Shown here: positions 1 to 13,856 of the stretch, in pieces
How positions within the stretch are numbered: position 1 is the first letter of the stretch
Layout of the letters: the number at the start of each line of letters is the position of its first letter
NCBI RefSeq assembly: GCF_000002995.4
Contig: NW_025062475.1
Span: 2,232,001 to 2,296,000 of the forward strand
Length of the DNA: 64,000 nucleotides
Direction: 5' to 3'
From: Brugia malayi
Lineage: Eukaryota; Nematoda; Chromadorea; Rhabditida; Onchocercidae
Notes under the pieces: generated by a model
Database searches by the model: none
The model's input: only the letters and a program-made list of their open reading frames with translations
What the model was told of the DNA's origin: nothing
Translations under genes and position numbers: made by a program

Positions 1-401
1 AGTTATTATTGTATAACTTTTTTTTTTCTTTCTTTCTTCCCCTCTATAAAATAGTTGTTGAAAGAAATTTTATAAAATTAAAAAATGATTCAAAAATTTT
101 TTATAAAAAAATTTAAAAAAAAAGGAAATGAAAATAATTATTGACTATTAAAAGTGATTAAAATTTAAAAATCCAAAGAAAAGTTAATTTCTTTACAAAT
201 TCATAATGGTTATAAAAATTTAAAAAAAAAAATTTATTAATAATATTGATTATTGATAAAATCAGTTGTGCAAATTTATCATACAAATTAAGAAATAATC
301 TGAATTAAATTATCTGATTAATTCATCAATTAGTTTAATTAGTTTAACAAAATTATTTTTTTAATTTAAAAGAAAAAAAAAAAAAAAAAATTTTAACTTA
401 C

Positions 402-3400
402 ACAATCACAAATCTTTGAATTAGCTCCAACATCACGCATTTTTTTATACATATAACCACCATCAGATAAAGCAGCTGCATAATGAAGTGGCGTTCGTTT
501 ATTCTAATTATAAATATGAAAAGGAATTAGATAATAATTAAATAATGGAAATAATAGGTAAACAATTTAAATATAATATTCCATTAATTAAGTATAAGTT
601 AGCATACAAATTAATTTCATATATATATTTTATCGATTGGTATGAGATAATAGAAAAGAGAAAAATGTTATGTTTTTTCCAGTAAAATCTGTTTTGAAAA
701 AAACAAAAAACAAAAACAAATGACAGCAAATTATTTATTTTATTAGCTTTTCAATAATTGAAGTATCAATTAATTGAAATAGTTAAAATTTAATTAAATA
801 GCTAAAATTCAATTATATTTATACCTCATTTATTAGTCAATTTTATTCATTTATCAATTTAAAAAAAAAAAAAAAAAAAGCTATCAAAATAATTTAACAA
901 ATAAAAATTTATAAAAATGATACCTCATCTAATGCATTTGTTACTTGTGGATAATTTTTAATTAAAAATTTAGCAATATCAATTTGATTCAAAACGATCG
1001 CTTTATGTAATGGTGTTAAATGTCGAGCATCACGACAAAATGCCATCTTCTTACGATCTATTAATATTTTAATTGTTCGTAAATTATCTGCTTCAATAGC
1101 TTTATGTATTGCATCAATTTTATTCTAAAATATTAATGGTAACAATAATAATAATAATAATAATATTTATTAGCATTAACAATTAAATATTAAATATCAA
1201 TTGTGATGCTAATTAAATATTTACATTTAATTAGTCTTCATTTTCTTGTTTATTATTTCATTAATTTTTGTATTACCGTACAAAAATTATTTTTGAAATT
1301 TAATTAAATTTTTTCTATTTCATTATCTTTTTGACTTGTGATGTTAATTAAATATTTGTTTTTAATTAATCTCTATTTTATTGTTTATTATTTCATTACT
1401 TTTTTGATATTATTATACAAAAGACATTTTTGAAATTTAATTAAATTTTCTTTTCTTTCGAAAGTATTTTCTACATATGACATTTTTCCTCAGTACAACT
1501 TTATGGATTAAATTAATAAATGATTAACCTGATATTGTGGTAATGTATCCAGGAAACGACGTATATCCGGATCATCAACTTCATATGTTCGACCGGATAA
1601 TAAATTAGCATAACCATTTAGCACCAAATCATCTAATCTTCTCAAATTACTAGTATGAATCCATTCTGATATATCCTCTTCCAATTCTATTTGTAAAATA
1701 AAAATTTTTCACTAATATTAAATAGTAATTAATTAAGTTTGAAAACTGTTTATAAAATGATTTCAAAAAGAAAAATGCAAATAAAAATACAAATAACTAA
1801 AAAAAAATTGCACTAATATAATCAGACAATTGATTTCTTGGACATTTATTATTTGAAAAATAAACAATTATTATTATTTGCAAAATAGATTATCTTTTTT
1901 TTTTTTTTTTTGAATGAAATTTAAAATAATTAATTAACCTTGTAAAAGTGGTCCACTCATTTGACCTGTAAGAAGTTCATTCATTTGATCATTGTCTTTA
2001 ATCATCATTTTAACATCTAATTGATTTTCATTATTTTGATAATAAAGTGCTGTATGGCCAAACTGTAATTATACACTTATTATCATTGATTCAAATTTTA
2101 ATTATTAAAAATATCGAATATTTCTTTTTTTAATTTTTATTAGATTTATTTAATTTGTTTTTATACTTGAAACAAAATAACATTGTTATTTCAAATTTTT
2201 AATAACATTTGATGAAATTTTATAAAAGAAAAATACTTTCTAAAATAAAAGCATAAAATTGAATTAATTTAATTAAAAATTAAATTTGAGGACCTTATCT
2301 TCAATAAATGCATCAGCGCCAGCTTTTTGTAGCATATTTACCATAACTTCATTAGCTCGATTTGCAAAAGCATAATGTAATGCTGTTCGACCAGTCTTTA
2401 AATTTTCTTTATATTATAAAAATTTTTTTTTTCAAATTACAATTTTCGATGATTTTTTTTTTTGTATAATTATTTGTAGTAAAATATTTTTATTATGATT
2501 TTTTCTTATTAAATAATTAATTTTTATAGTAAAAAATTTACTATTTTTAAAAAAAAAAAAATATGATAAAATGAAAATTTTCAAACAGTTAATGTTTCAA
2601 AAAAATTATGCTATATAAAAGTAATAATATTTTTATTCGAAATAAATTTTTTTTTTTGTTCAAAATTTTTAATTTATTATTTAAATTAATAAAATGAAAA
2701 TTATTACATGATTGGTAGCATTAACACAAGATGGATATTTGGCTAACAAATAGCGAACTGTATTTGTTTGTCCATGTAATATAGCTATATGTAAAGGTGT
2801 CATACCTTTAAAATTATAAACAATAAATAACTTTTTTTTTTAACAAAACAGAAATGTAAACATTTAATTTGATTAGTTAACATTTATTTATTAATTGCAC
2901 CAATTAATTTTTTAATTAGTTAAATAATGAAATATGAAAATAAATGACAAATGTATATGTATACATAAATGTTTTATCAATATTAATAAAATAAAAAATT
3001 AAATATTTACTTGATTAATTAAAATAAACACAAAATAATTACCATATCGATCGCGTGCAACCGAAAATTTATCATTATCAATTAATGCAATCATTTGTTC
3101 AATATCACCTTCCTCTGCTGCCTTATGAATCATATCAATTTTATCCTAAAATTTTCAAAAAAAAAAAAATCGAATATTAAATTTTTTTTTGCTTACAATA
3201 AACGAAAAAATATAATTTTCAAAATTTAAAAATGTACATAAATTATTATTTTAACTAAAAATATATTTGATAAAATTTATCAATGATAAAATTAAACTTA
3301 CTGTTTAATATTTATTGAAAATTTAGCAATAATTACTTGATATTTAGATGATCCTTTAAGAAATTGACTTGTAGCTATATCATTTGAAATTTTATCAGCT

Positions 3401-6400
3401 AACAGATAACCACGGCCATCAAGAAAAATTTGCTCCAATTGTTTAACATTACCATCTTCGAGCCATTGATTCACTTCATTTTCAGTTGGTGCATCAAAAA
3501 AAAGTTATAATTTATTGAAAATTATTTAATAATTTAATTTTAAATTCTTAATGATAAAAAAATCAATCAATTAAATCAGTAATTGCTATCATTGTAAAGT
3601 TTTTACTCATTAATGATTAAAATTTAGCTTATTAATAAATATAATTTTTTTTTTCATTGTCATATTATTATCACATATCAGTTAAATAGTTGAACAAATA
3701 TTTTCTGTGTTATAAATATTTTGAATAATTTACTATAATAAAGTAAGAAAAAATTAATTAATAATTAAAATAAATAAATATAAATTAATCATTTAATTAA
3801 AAAAACAATAAAAAAGATAAGTTGTAATTATGAAACAAATTGAAATTATTGAAAAATTTTTTCCACTTTTTTCATTCTTACAATGATCAAAAAAAAAAAT
3901 GAATGGATGGGTAGATGGATGGAAAAAAATGTATTATTACTAACTTTTATTTGCTTCATTAAAAATATAATAACTTGAAATTAAACTTCAAAATGAAATT
4001 TAGCAATTATTTGTTGTATAATTGAAATTGTTAAAAAATATTTTGTTATTACTTTTGTTAAACATTTTAAAAGCACTGACAACACTTTTAAATTAATAAT
4101 TTAGAAATATTGCTACTTTAAATGAAATAAAAGAATTAATTAAAATAAATTAATGAATTCAATTAATTTATTTTTTTTTTGTTTTTACCAGGATCATATA
4201 AATTTTCACTAAGCGAATATCGTTTGAAAATTAGATCAGCATTTGTTGATGATGTCAATGGTGATGGTATCATAGCATTGGAATTTTCTCGATATTGTGC
4301 AGCTGTTACACCAATCTAAATTTTGTATCAAAAATTTTAACCTGAAATTAAATTTTAAAATGAAAATTAGTAATTATTTGCTGTATAATTGAAACTGTTA
4401 AAAAAAATTTTGTTGTCTCTTTTGTTAAACATTTAAAATGTTTAAAAAATGCTAATAAATAATTAAAAATCTCTTTTAATAAAGATGAAAATAAATTTAA
4501 AATTGCTTAAATTCCATCCAAAAAAAAAAATTAAAATTTAAAATATTCAATTATACAATATTCAATATACTACAGAAAATGGAAGAGCATTTTTAATATA
4601 TTTAGTTTAATCATTTATCATTCATAATTAATTTAGAAATATTGCTTTAGGGTCTAATTTAATTTGCTCAACAATTAAACTTTCAAAACCTTAACTGTCT
4701 ATTTTATCTTTCTGATTGAAAATCGAACCTGTTTATTGTTTACTTTTTTGTTTATTTTTACTTTTTTATTTGTTTTTCTTTATTTATTTACCTAATTTTA
4801 TTGGCAATTACTACAATGACTAAAGTGACAGCGTAGCATATTTTGTAAGTAATCAAAATTTGCTCAATTATATGTGTAAATAGTGCATTTCACGTAATCT
4901 GAACACGTGAATAACTAAAATTTGACGTACGCTATCAGGAAGTGAACCATCTGCTCCACAATCAATCAATGTATCATAAATTGCATTCTTTTGTATTGCT
5001 GCATAGTGCACTGCTGCTCGACCATTCTGGAAAAATCTTTAATTAAATACTTATTATTTCATAGTAATTAATTACTTAAGTATTATCACTAAATTAATTT
5101 TACATGTAAACATAAATTAGTTTGTAATTAAATAAAATAATTAAAATATTATCAATTTCATTGCACAGTACACATTAATTAATTGTGGTTTTTTGATAAT
5201 TTGAATTAATTAAAATTATTAGTACAATAGCCAAACAAACATTGAATTATTCGACTTTATTAAATAATTTCCAAAATTTTTTTTGAACAAATTTCAGTTA
5301 ATAATTATTACCAATAAAATATGCAATAATTTTTGGGTAGGTTTATTGCTCTTGATTTTTTGAAATTGTAAAATTATTCGATTAAAAGAAAAAAAAAAAG
5401 ATAAAATTAATTAGGACAAATAATACCGCATCTAAAATATCGATACTTTTTGGAAAAACACTTGCAAGATATTCAACAATTTCATGACGCTCTTTGCATA
5501 CTGCAAAATGAATTAAACTCAAACCTGAAATTAAATTTTTTTTTTTTTTATTACGATTGAGAAAAAAAAAATAAATAAACAAAAAAAAAATGCATAATAA
5601 GAAGAAAAAAATTATAATTAAAGATTTTTTTTTTTCATTTTTTGATCTGATAATTGAAAAATTTTTTTTTCTCTTTTAGCAAAATTAAAATTCTCTCCAA
5701 AAAAAAAAAAAAAAAGATTTAAAATGTAAACGAGAAAAAGAAAGATAACTCTAGCATTTCTTGCTTCCACTAAATCACTGTCAAGTAAATTTTTCAATTT
5801 TTTCAATTGATTTTCTTCAATGGCTGCCATTGCTGCATTTAAACGATTCTGCAAGAATAAGCAAACAGAATTAATTAAAACAAAAATTAAATAACCATGA
5901 AATTATGTAACACAAACTTTTCAAATATATAAGCATAATAGCATTATTGCAGTGTTAATTTTATTTTTTTCTTTTATTCTTTAAAAAATTTTTTTTTTTA
6001 AAAAAAAAAGTATTATATTTAAATTTAATTGGTTCAGTTTTTTAAATTTGATTCTACCAAAGTGAAATTATTTGTTTTCTTTTTTCTTCCTCTTCCTCAT
6101 ATTGAAATGCTGGATTTATCAAAAACTAAATTTCTTCCATATAAATTTAAATCATTTGAAGTTTTGAAAAGTTTTTTGAAAATAAAAAAATTAGTGCAAG
6201 ACTAAGTTTTCGTTCATCAAAGTTTAAAATTTATTAAACAAAACAATAAATAAATAAAAACTTATTTGAAATAATTTTGAATTTAAAAAAAAAAAATAAA
6301 AACTTTATTCATTTGAAATAATTTTGAATTATTAAATAAAAGCATTAAACGATTAAAATGCATTCAGGAAAACCTGTTGTTTCCGGAATCGTGTTATATA

Positions 6401-7412
6401 CTGCATCAAATGTTCATTATCCAAATGTTTAGCAACAATATGGCCAACTTCTTGTAATTTACCAGTAATTTGCAAATCTTCCAATTCGGTGAATTTTTTT
6501 GCATCAAAATCTAAATTCATTATGCAGCATTCTAAATCTTCGTTCTGTTTTGTTTCAGTCTCACCTGAAATTTACAAAAAAAAGAAATGAAATATTATGA
6601 TTGAATAAATAGTATATTTAATTATATATTTATAAATATTAGATTCAGTAATTAACTATTATATTTAATAATTAAATATTAGCAACTTCTTAATTCATTT
6701 CTTTAAATTATTGTATAATTTAAAACATATTGTAAGTATCTTATTATCGTATATCTTATTGAACATTATTTTTGATCTTCACTTTTTTTTTTTTTTTTTT
6801 TCAATTTTTATTTAAAAAATATTTCTTTGACTTTTAATTTTTTTCATTGTGATACTTTTTTTTCTTTTTTTTTTTTAAATTTTCATTTAGTTATAATAAT
6901 ATATTTATAAATATTATGTATAACCAAAGAAAATAGAAACTTATTTTTACTAAAAAGATCATTTATTTTTCTTTTCTTTTTTTCTGATAAAAAATTTTTT
7001 CATAAATTTTTTTATCAGTGAAAATCTGATTTATTTGATACTACTGACACCATATTTCTATTTAAAAAATAAAATTCATGATTTATATCATTTTTTTTTA
7101 AAATAAAGTTATCACAAACTTTTGGAAATTCTTAATAAACCAACAGAAAAAAGAAGCAAATTATGTTTCCTTTTTTTTTTCATTAATAAAAACTTATAAT
7201 TCATTCAGTAACTTTTAATTCATAGCTCTAAACTTTTAAATTTTGGAAAAATAATTGAAATCACAAATAAGAGATATTTTGCATCATTATTTTGTTATCG
7301 TTTTCATTTATTTCTTTCCAAATTACTTAATTCCAGACAATAAATTTAAATTTTGAATTTTAATATAACAAAAAATAAAATGATTTTAAACCAAATATTA
7401 ACCTGCTGCCAT
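402..7412 (-). CDS. Large ankyrin-repeat protein, 3' end outside window
   Basis: I do not recognise the specific gene. Fourteen exons (5' to 3'): 7403-7412, 6374-6564, 5750-5848, 5427-5524, 4931-5026, 4189-4315, 3337-3494, 3043-3145, 2708-2805, 2294-2395, 1939-2062, 1529-1686, 924-1124, 402-503. They give about 556 residues before the left edge. The first coding exon is only 10 nt (M-A-A-G split codon), with an in-frame TAA directly upstream of the ATG. Ankyrin signatures recur: TPLHIA, TALHYA, LTPLHKA, TPLHYAA, each followed by a helix and a VNATNH- or VGANSK-like turn. Three successive modules share exon lengths and intron phases, so the gene grew by cassette duplication. Two junctions are irregular: the acceptor of exon 3337-3494 reads TG, and the donor after 5750 needs one extra G to keep frame. 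Ankyrin repeats usually mediate protein binding; no catalytic domain is seen. An alternative is a recently damaged gene, but the frame is otherwise intact. Confidence 0.85.
1140..1166. repeat. AAT trinucleotide microsatellite
   Basis: About eight AAT/ATA units lie in the ankyrin-gene intron just 5' (minus sense) of exon 924-1124. It is ordinary intronic simple repeat. Confidence 0.8.
3337..3497 (-). other. Exon with apparent TG 3' splice site
   Basis: The ankyrin-gene exon 3337-3494 is 158 nt, the same length and phase as its homologue 1529-1686. Its predicted acceptor dinucleotide at 3495-3496 (minus strand) is TG after a T8 tract. No AG lies close upstream, and reading further upstream meets an in-frame TAA. 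This is either a genuine TG acceptor or a base error next to the homopolymer. Confidence 0.6.
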
Positions 7413-10400
7413 TTAGGAAATTGTTTTAATGAGCGTTTCTTTCTTTACCTGGAAATTAAGATTTTTCAACGAAAACTAAAAAATTTCTGATAAGCAATAA
7501 TATACGAAAAATATTTGCATCAAAATAGGTTCAATTCAAATTGCATTAGTATATGAAATAATTAAAAGGAATAAATATCTAATAGGAAGGAAAATTTTTT
7601 AAATTAATTCTGTCATGATAATAATATCAAATAGTGACGAATGCATTTTTAATTACATCTTAGCCATTCTTGATTTATGCTAATATCTATCTAAAAGCAT
7701 CATGAATAATCCATTACATTATCAATTCCCACCAAATTTTTTTTAATATCAGTTTTTTTTAAGATTAAACTTTTGATATTGAAAATTCATCTATTTAAAT
7801 GAAAAAAAAAAAAAAAAAAAAAGAAAAGAAAAAAGGAAGAAGGAAATGATTCTTTCACTTTTGAAATTGCGAAAAAAAAATAATTGATCGTTTTGTAGTC
7901 TTCAATTAGCTTCTAATTGAAGGGGTTTGAGAAATGAAAAATTTTTAAAAACTTCCCTTTCTTCCTTTTCCGCCTAGAAAATATTTCATTGATTAACTGA
8001 AATCTGACACCTGAAATATGCTAATTAAGCAGAAAAATGAAAAGAGTAAGAAGCAAAAATTTATGCTACGTTAACTAGAAAGATTTATATTTGAGTGAGT
8101 AATGATAAATTAATTAAGCGCTAACAGCAGATTGTATGGAGTTTTCTAGCAATAGCAATAATACTCGATATGACATAAAAGTGATAATAATATTTAAATA
8201 TTTGAAAAAAAAAATCAGAAATTAAAGTAAATAATAACTGTCAAATTTATCATTTTTGAATTTAAATGCAACATTGTTACATTTATATGAAAAAGTAACA
8301 TTCTGTAGGCGCAGATACTCCTTTACTTCAATATAATTCAAACAAAATATTTATAAAAAGATTATAAGCACTTAAAAATATTATCAGTTCAAGAGGCTAG
8401 TGATAATGATAACAAATACTGTTATGATGTCTGAAAATTATGCTGCCGCTTTAAACAAATCCAACAATGGAAACTAATACAGAATTAGAGGATATATTTA
8501 TTTTCTTATATTCTAATTTTTCATTTAATTGGATCTAATTTTTTACTCATTAAAAGAAATAAAATCAAAAAAAAAAAGGAAATTTAACAAATCACGGTTT
8601 TATACTATTTATCAATTATCTTTTTAATGGAATTCTATTTCCATCAATGAGAAATATTAATAAACTATTTTTTCTGAAAGTGTAAAGCTAAAAAAAAAAA
8701 AAAGAAATTAATTTTTACAGGTGAGAAAATTATCGATGGCATGCATAACCAATGATCGATAGAAGATAGTGCATTATAAGCTACCTCCATTATTAATTAA
8801 AGAATTAATGTTATCTTAAATGTAGAACTGGGTTATGATGCTTGCATAATATTTGCCTACTGTATTTACATAATATACATAACATATTTACCTACTGTAT
8901 TTACATAATACATATCATGTTTGCCTACTGTATTTACATAATATACATAACATATTTACCTACTGTATTTACACAATACATATCATGTTTGCCTACTGTA
9001 TTTACATAATATACATAACATATTTACCTACTGTATTTACATAATATACATAACATATTTACCTACTGTATTTACATAATACATATCATGTTTGCCTACT
9101 GTATTTACATAACATATATAACATATTTGCCTACTGTATTTACATAATATATATCATATTTGCCTAATGTATTTGTATAACGTACTATCGCGATATTTGG
9201 TTACTGTAGTTTGCATCGTATGAAATACCGCATTTCTCATTCTACAGTACCATTTGACCACTGTACTTTGCATCGTACATTATTACAGTATTAGTCTACT
9301 GCATATTACATTGCACAATTTGTCGTAATATTTGAAGATTGTATTTTTAAATATGTCCACTAATACAGCATTCTTTTACCAATTTTACATCCGATATAAT
9401 TGCTATAAAACTAATAAACAAACATAGATGTACTTATTTATTTTGTAATTTTACAAAAGAATAAATAGCATTAAATGATTATTTAAATTTTCTTTAAGAT
9501 TTTGTTGAAAAATTTTCAAGAATTTACTTTTTTTACAGTAATTCAATTTTTTAGTTGCATCTTTCCGGTGAAAAGATAATGATGCTATGTTGTAATTATA
9601 TTAGCAATAAAGAATTAAAATTAATGATGAATATTTTACTGCTAAAGAATTCTACATAATTCTAAATGATGTGATTTATGATCAGCAATCAGCTTTTTTC
9701 TTTTTTCATTTTTGGTACATTACATAATTAGTAATTTTATAAGCAAAAATTTTATTCTAGTAAATTTAAATTATTTAAAAAATGAAACAAATAAGTACAT
9801 AAATAAATTATACATAAATTATTTTTAAAATGAAACAAATATGATTTTGAAATGCCTACATATAGGATTTTCATTCACTTAAAATTATGTATGAAATGAA
9901 ATGGAAAACAATTGATAAAACGGTTTCATTTTTTTTTTTTTATCCTTTTTACATTTAGCAATTACAGCAATACTTCGATTCCTTCATTAAAAAAGAAAGT
10001 TTCAATGCTACTCTTAGAAATGAAAACTGACAAAAGCTAAAGTATGCAAATAATGCATAAATGGTTAAAAACAAACAGATTTCAATTTGATTTTCTATTT
10101 TAATTAATATTTACATAAAGTGACTCATACTATTATTAGGAAGCTATTGACTACTATAAAAATTACTATGAGAGCTTTTCATATCGCTTAACAACAAGTT
10201 ATGTTAAGCATACTCAATAACAACTTTTAATAACTAAACATTCATTTTGTTATTAAAATATCCATTTTAAGCATACTTTGGAATATTAAAAGCTATGGAA
10301 TATGAATGCATCTACTTTAATTTATTAATTGTCACACACATTTGTGACGTAGATGAAAAATTCTCAAAAATTATTTAAAACCATAAATTTTTTATCAATC

Positions 10401-13400
10401 TGAGATAAGAAACATTGCAAATAATGAATTATCACTTAAATTTACTGAGTTAGAATGATGTAATTAAATAAATTAATAATAAAATGCTATAAAATTGATA
10501 GCATTGTAATCATAGCTGTGATAAGGAAATTATTCAAATTGTTGATAAAGCTATCAGCAATTGTTAACATAATGTACTGTTATCTGATACTGATACAACC
10601 AAATTTATTTAACTGAACGGCTAGGAATTCATAGCATTTGAATAATCCTTTACTCCATTTTATTTATCCAATTCTGTTCTTTGAAACAGATTGATTTTAT
10701 TAAAAATCAATCGTTCAATTTTCTGTTTGTTATCGATATTTCAGCAATTTACCTGAAACGATGAATTCATTAAAATAATAATAATTTTTTGATTTGATAT
10801 TTATCATCGGCTTATGCTTTACTCAATTATACCAATTCAAATTTAGCTCCTTTATAGTATATTTTTCAAATTCTTGAAATAATCAGGAATAACTGATTCT
10901 TTGGCATAAAGCAGTTGATGATTTATTATTTTCTTCTTAATATTTTAAAACTAATTTCGATATACATATATGTATTAACTCAATTAAAGCATCAAATTTA
11001 AATAAACTGCAATAAAATTATCAAATATAAGTACTGCTATTCAGTGTTTACCAAGAAATCATCAATTTGACAAAAAGCGCTATTGTCGCATTGCTGTCAC
11101 TTTATAGCAAATAATATAATTGGCACAGAAAGATTGAAAATAATAAATTCCAAACTATGCAATGGATACCTTTGTTATTATATTCTCATTTTTCTCATTC
11201 TTAAAAGAGCCATTAAAACATTTTGTAATTTTGCACTACAGAAATATAATCATAAAATATTGATTGCTTAAGAGAAGTAACAAAAAATTTTCATTGAAAA
11301 AACAAACAAAAACTTTTTCCACCTTAATTAAAGGAGTAAAAACATTCTTATTAATATTTAATCTTTTTTAGTAATACAAAAAAAAAAAATTTTTTTTTCT
11401 TTTGTTCGTTTTAGCTACTTTTACATAATATATGATAAATAACATAGAAATACAATGATAAAGCAATACAATAGTATCAATTTACTGATAAAAGCTATTA
11501 TTGATAAATAAATAATGAATGAAGAAGAAAAATTTAGTGTGAAATTTTACAAAAAGTTTTCAAAAATATATTTTATAATTATTTAAAAAAAAATAATAGT
11601 AATCAAAAACAAACCAAATATTTCAATGCAATAGCAGCAATACAATAAGAAATATTAAAAAAAATTTTTGAGAGATATCTGATCGACGAATATGACAAAA
11701 CATTTTTTCTGTTTGGTCAAAAATACAGCAATTTTTCTCTCTCTTTATAATTTTGGAAATTTTTTTTTAATTTAAAAAATTTGTTAGTATTTTTATTTAA
11801 AAAAAAATTTGATCAGATTGTTCCAAGTGGTAATTCAACTTATGTCATTTATGCATTGCTGATATAATTAAATCTTTTTACTACAGAATTTTTTTTTGTT
11901 TTATAGTATTTCATTCATCTGTTTGCTTAAAATAATTTAAAAATTAATTTTTTAAAAAAATTTTTTTTTAAATTATTTTTTTTTAATAAACTGCTAAAAA
12001 AGTTAAAATAAAAATGTTTGAAAACAAGAAGAAAGATGATGCATCTTTTTTCAACATTTTATCATCTTATTTCATGCTAAATTAATGCTAATCTTAATTT
12101 TAAATGACAAATACTTTCATTTTGATGGAATATTTTTTTTCTATATTTTTTTTTTTTTTTTTGCTAACTTTTTATGACTTTTTGTTGCTATAAGTAATTT
12201 TTAATTAAAAGTATGGGCAACTATCATATATAATCATTGCCACTAACAAATTCACTTTCGCTATTTCTGTTCATTTTTAATTAATTAAAAGAACAAAATT
12301 TTTAATTGTAATAAATTCATATCATTTATATCATATACTTAGTATCATTTGTTGATAAACAACTATTATCAATAAATATTTTGGGAATTAATTTTAAATA
12401 TTACTTTTTTTAAAAAGTAATTAAATCTTTGTTTTTTTTTCTTCACTTTTTTATGATTATTATTGCTGCAAAACACTTTTAATAGATAAAATAATAAAGT
12501 GAAATAAACAATTTCCACTGTGAAATTCTATTTGTTATATTTTAAAAGGATGAAACCGCTTGACAGGTAGTAAACAATTTTGTCCTTTATAAGAATAAAC
12601 TTAAATAGTAGAACATTTTTGAAATTAAAATATATTAATATTAATATTAAAATGATAAATTAAAAAACAAAATAAAACATCACTACTCCCTAATAATAAC
12701 TACTATACTTGAATTCATTACAAATTAATTTATAATCACAAAAAAAAAAGAAACAATAGCAGTTTGTTATTGATTATTCTACTAATATCATAAAAATTAA
12801 TTATATTTATTTTATTTTATTTGAACATAAAATTTGCACAATTTATGACGTAAACGTTTGTCATACGTAATATACGTGATACATGCACGAGAGATGTGTA
12901 AATATTAGAAGAAAAAACAAATTAGCTTAATTTACTTGAAATAAATTGGTTATTAGAATTGATAGAGAGAATTCTAACTGTTTAATTTATGCACTAATTA
13001 ATTTTTATAATTGCTTTTAAAAAAATTGTTATATTATATTAATTCAAATACTTTACGACCAATGGACACGCATTCTACGTCATACAAAATTTATATGAAA
13101 AATTGCTAGATAATTTGAAATTATTTCTTACATTCATTGCATGGAAGTAAATTTTATTGAGCATTGCTTAAATTAAGTAACTTTTCAAGTTTACTTATTT
13201 TTTACGTAGCTGTGTTAAGTTTAAAATCAAAGATTATTAAAATTGTTTTAATTTATCAATTATAATAATCTAATTTTTTATTTTATTTTATGCAGAATTA
13301 ATTACAAAATAAATTAAACAATTTGAAAAATAAAAACAACTCAATCAATTTAAAACACTAAACATTTAGTTTTTTTTTTTTCAAATAACTTTTTTTTTAA

Positions 13401-13856
13401 ATTTAAATTTTTGTTTTCTTTTTCGTTCATCCTTGATTGATTATAAGAGTTGATATTGATATCATTGATATCAGTATCATTTTTGATAATGATATCTACG
13501 GAATAGAAAACCGAATGATGAACACAGTGATAATATAAATAACATTGTTAGCCATATAGAAATATTTTTTAGACATTTTGCTTCTAAATAAAATCATTTT
13601 ATTATATTATACTTTGCAAAAATATAAATTTGATTTATTATTAATTCATTCTTAATATATTCTTTTTAAAAAACAAAAAAATTTTTTTTAATTTATTATT
13701 TTTAATAGCAATCAGTTATAGTTATTACCTAATTTTTATGTTATTTAAAACTTTGAAATTGCTCAGAAAAGATAATTAAAGCAAATATTTAAAATAAAAA
13801 ATAATTTCAAAATATAAAAAATATATTTAAAAAATAATAGTTACTAATTAGTTTAC
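7413..13856. other. Gene-poor A+T-rich intergenic region
   Basis: No coding exon could be supported on either strand over 6.4 kb; short ORFs here are lysine/asparagine/isoleucine-rich shadows of A/T runs. The segment next to 7412 should hold the 5' leader of the ankyrin gene: a TTTCCAG acceptor-like site sits at about 7450 on the minus strand. The only clear internal structure is the 33-35 bp tandem array near 8.85-9.19 kb. A small CpG-bearing patch with a TGACGTAA-like site lies near 12.85 kb, of unknown meaning. Confidence 0.6.
8848..9190. repeat. 33-35 bp tandem array, about 10 copies
   Basis: Units of 33-35 bp carry a constant core TGCCTACTGTATTTACATAA or TACCTACTGTATTTACATAA. Each then ends alternately in TACATAACATA or TACATATCATG, giving a roughly 68 bp higher-order dimer. 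Central copies differ by one or two bases. Copies decay to the right (9180-9310), where only TACTGTA/CACTGTA cores remain. This is a non-coding minisatellite. Confidence 0.9.
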
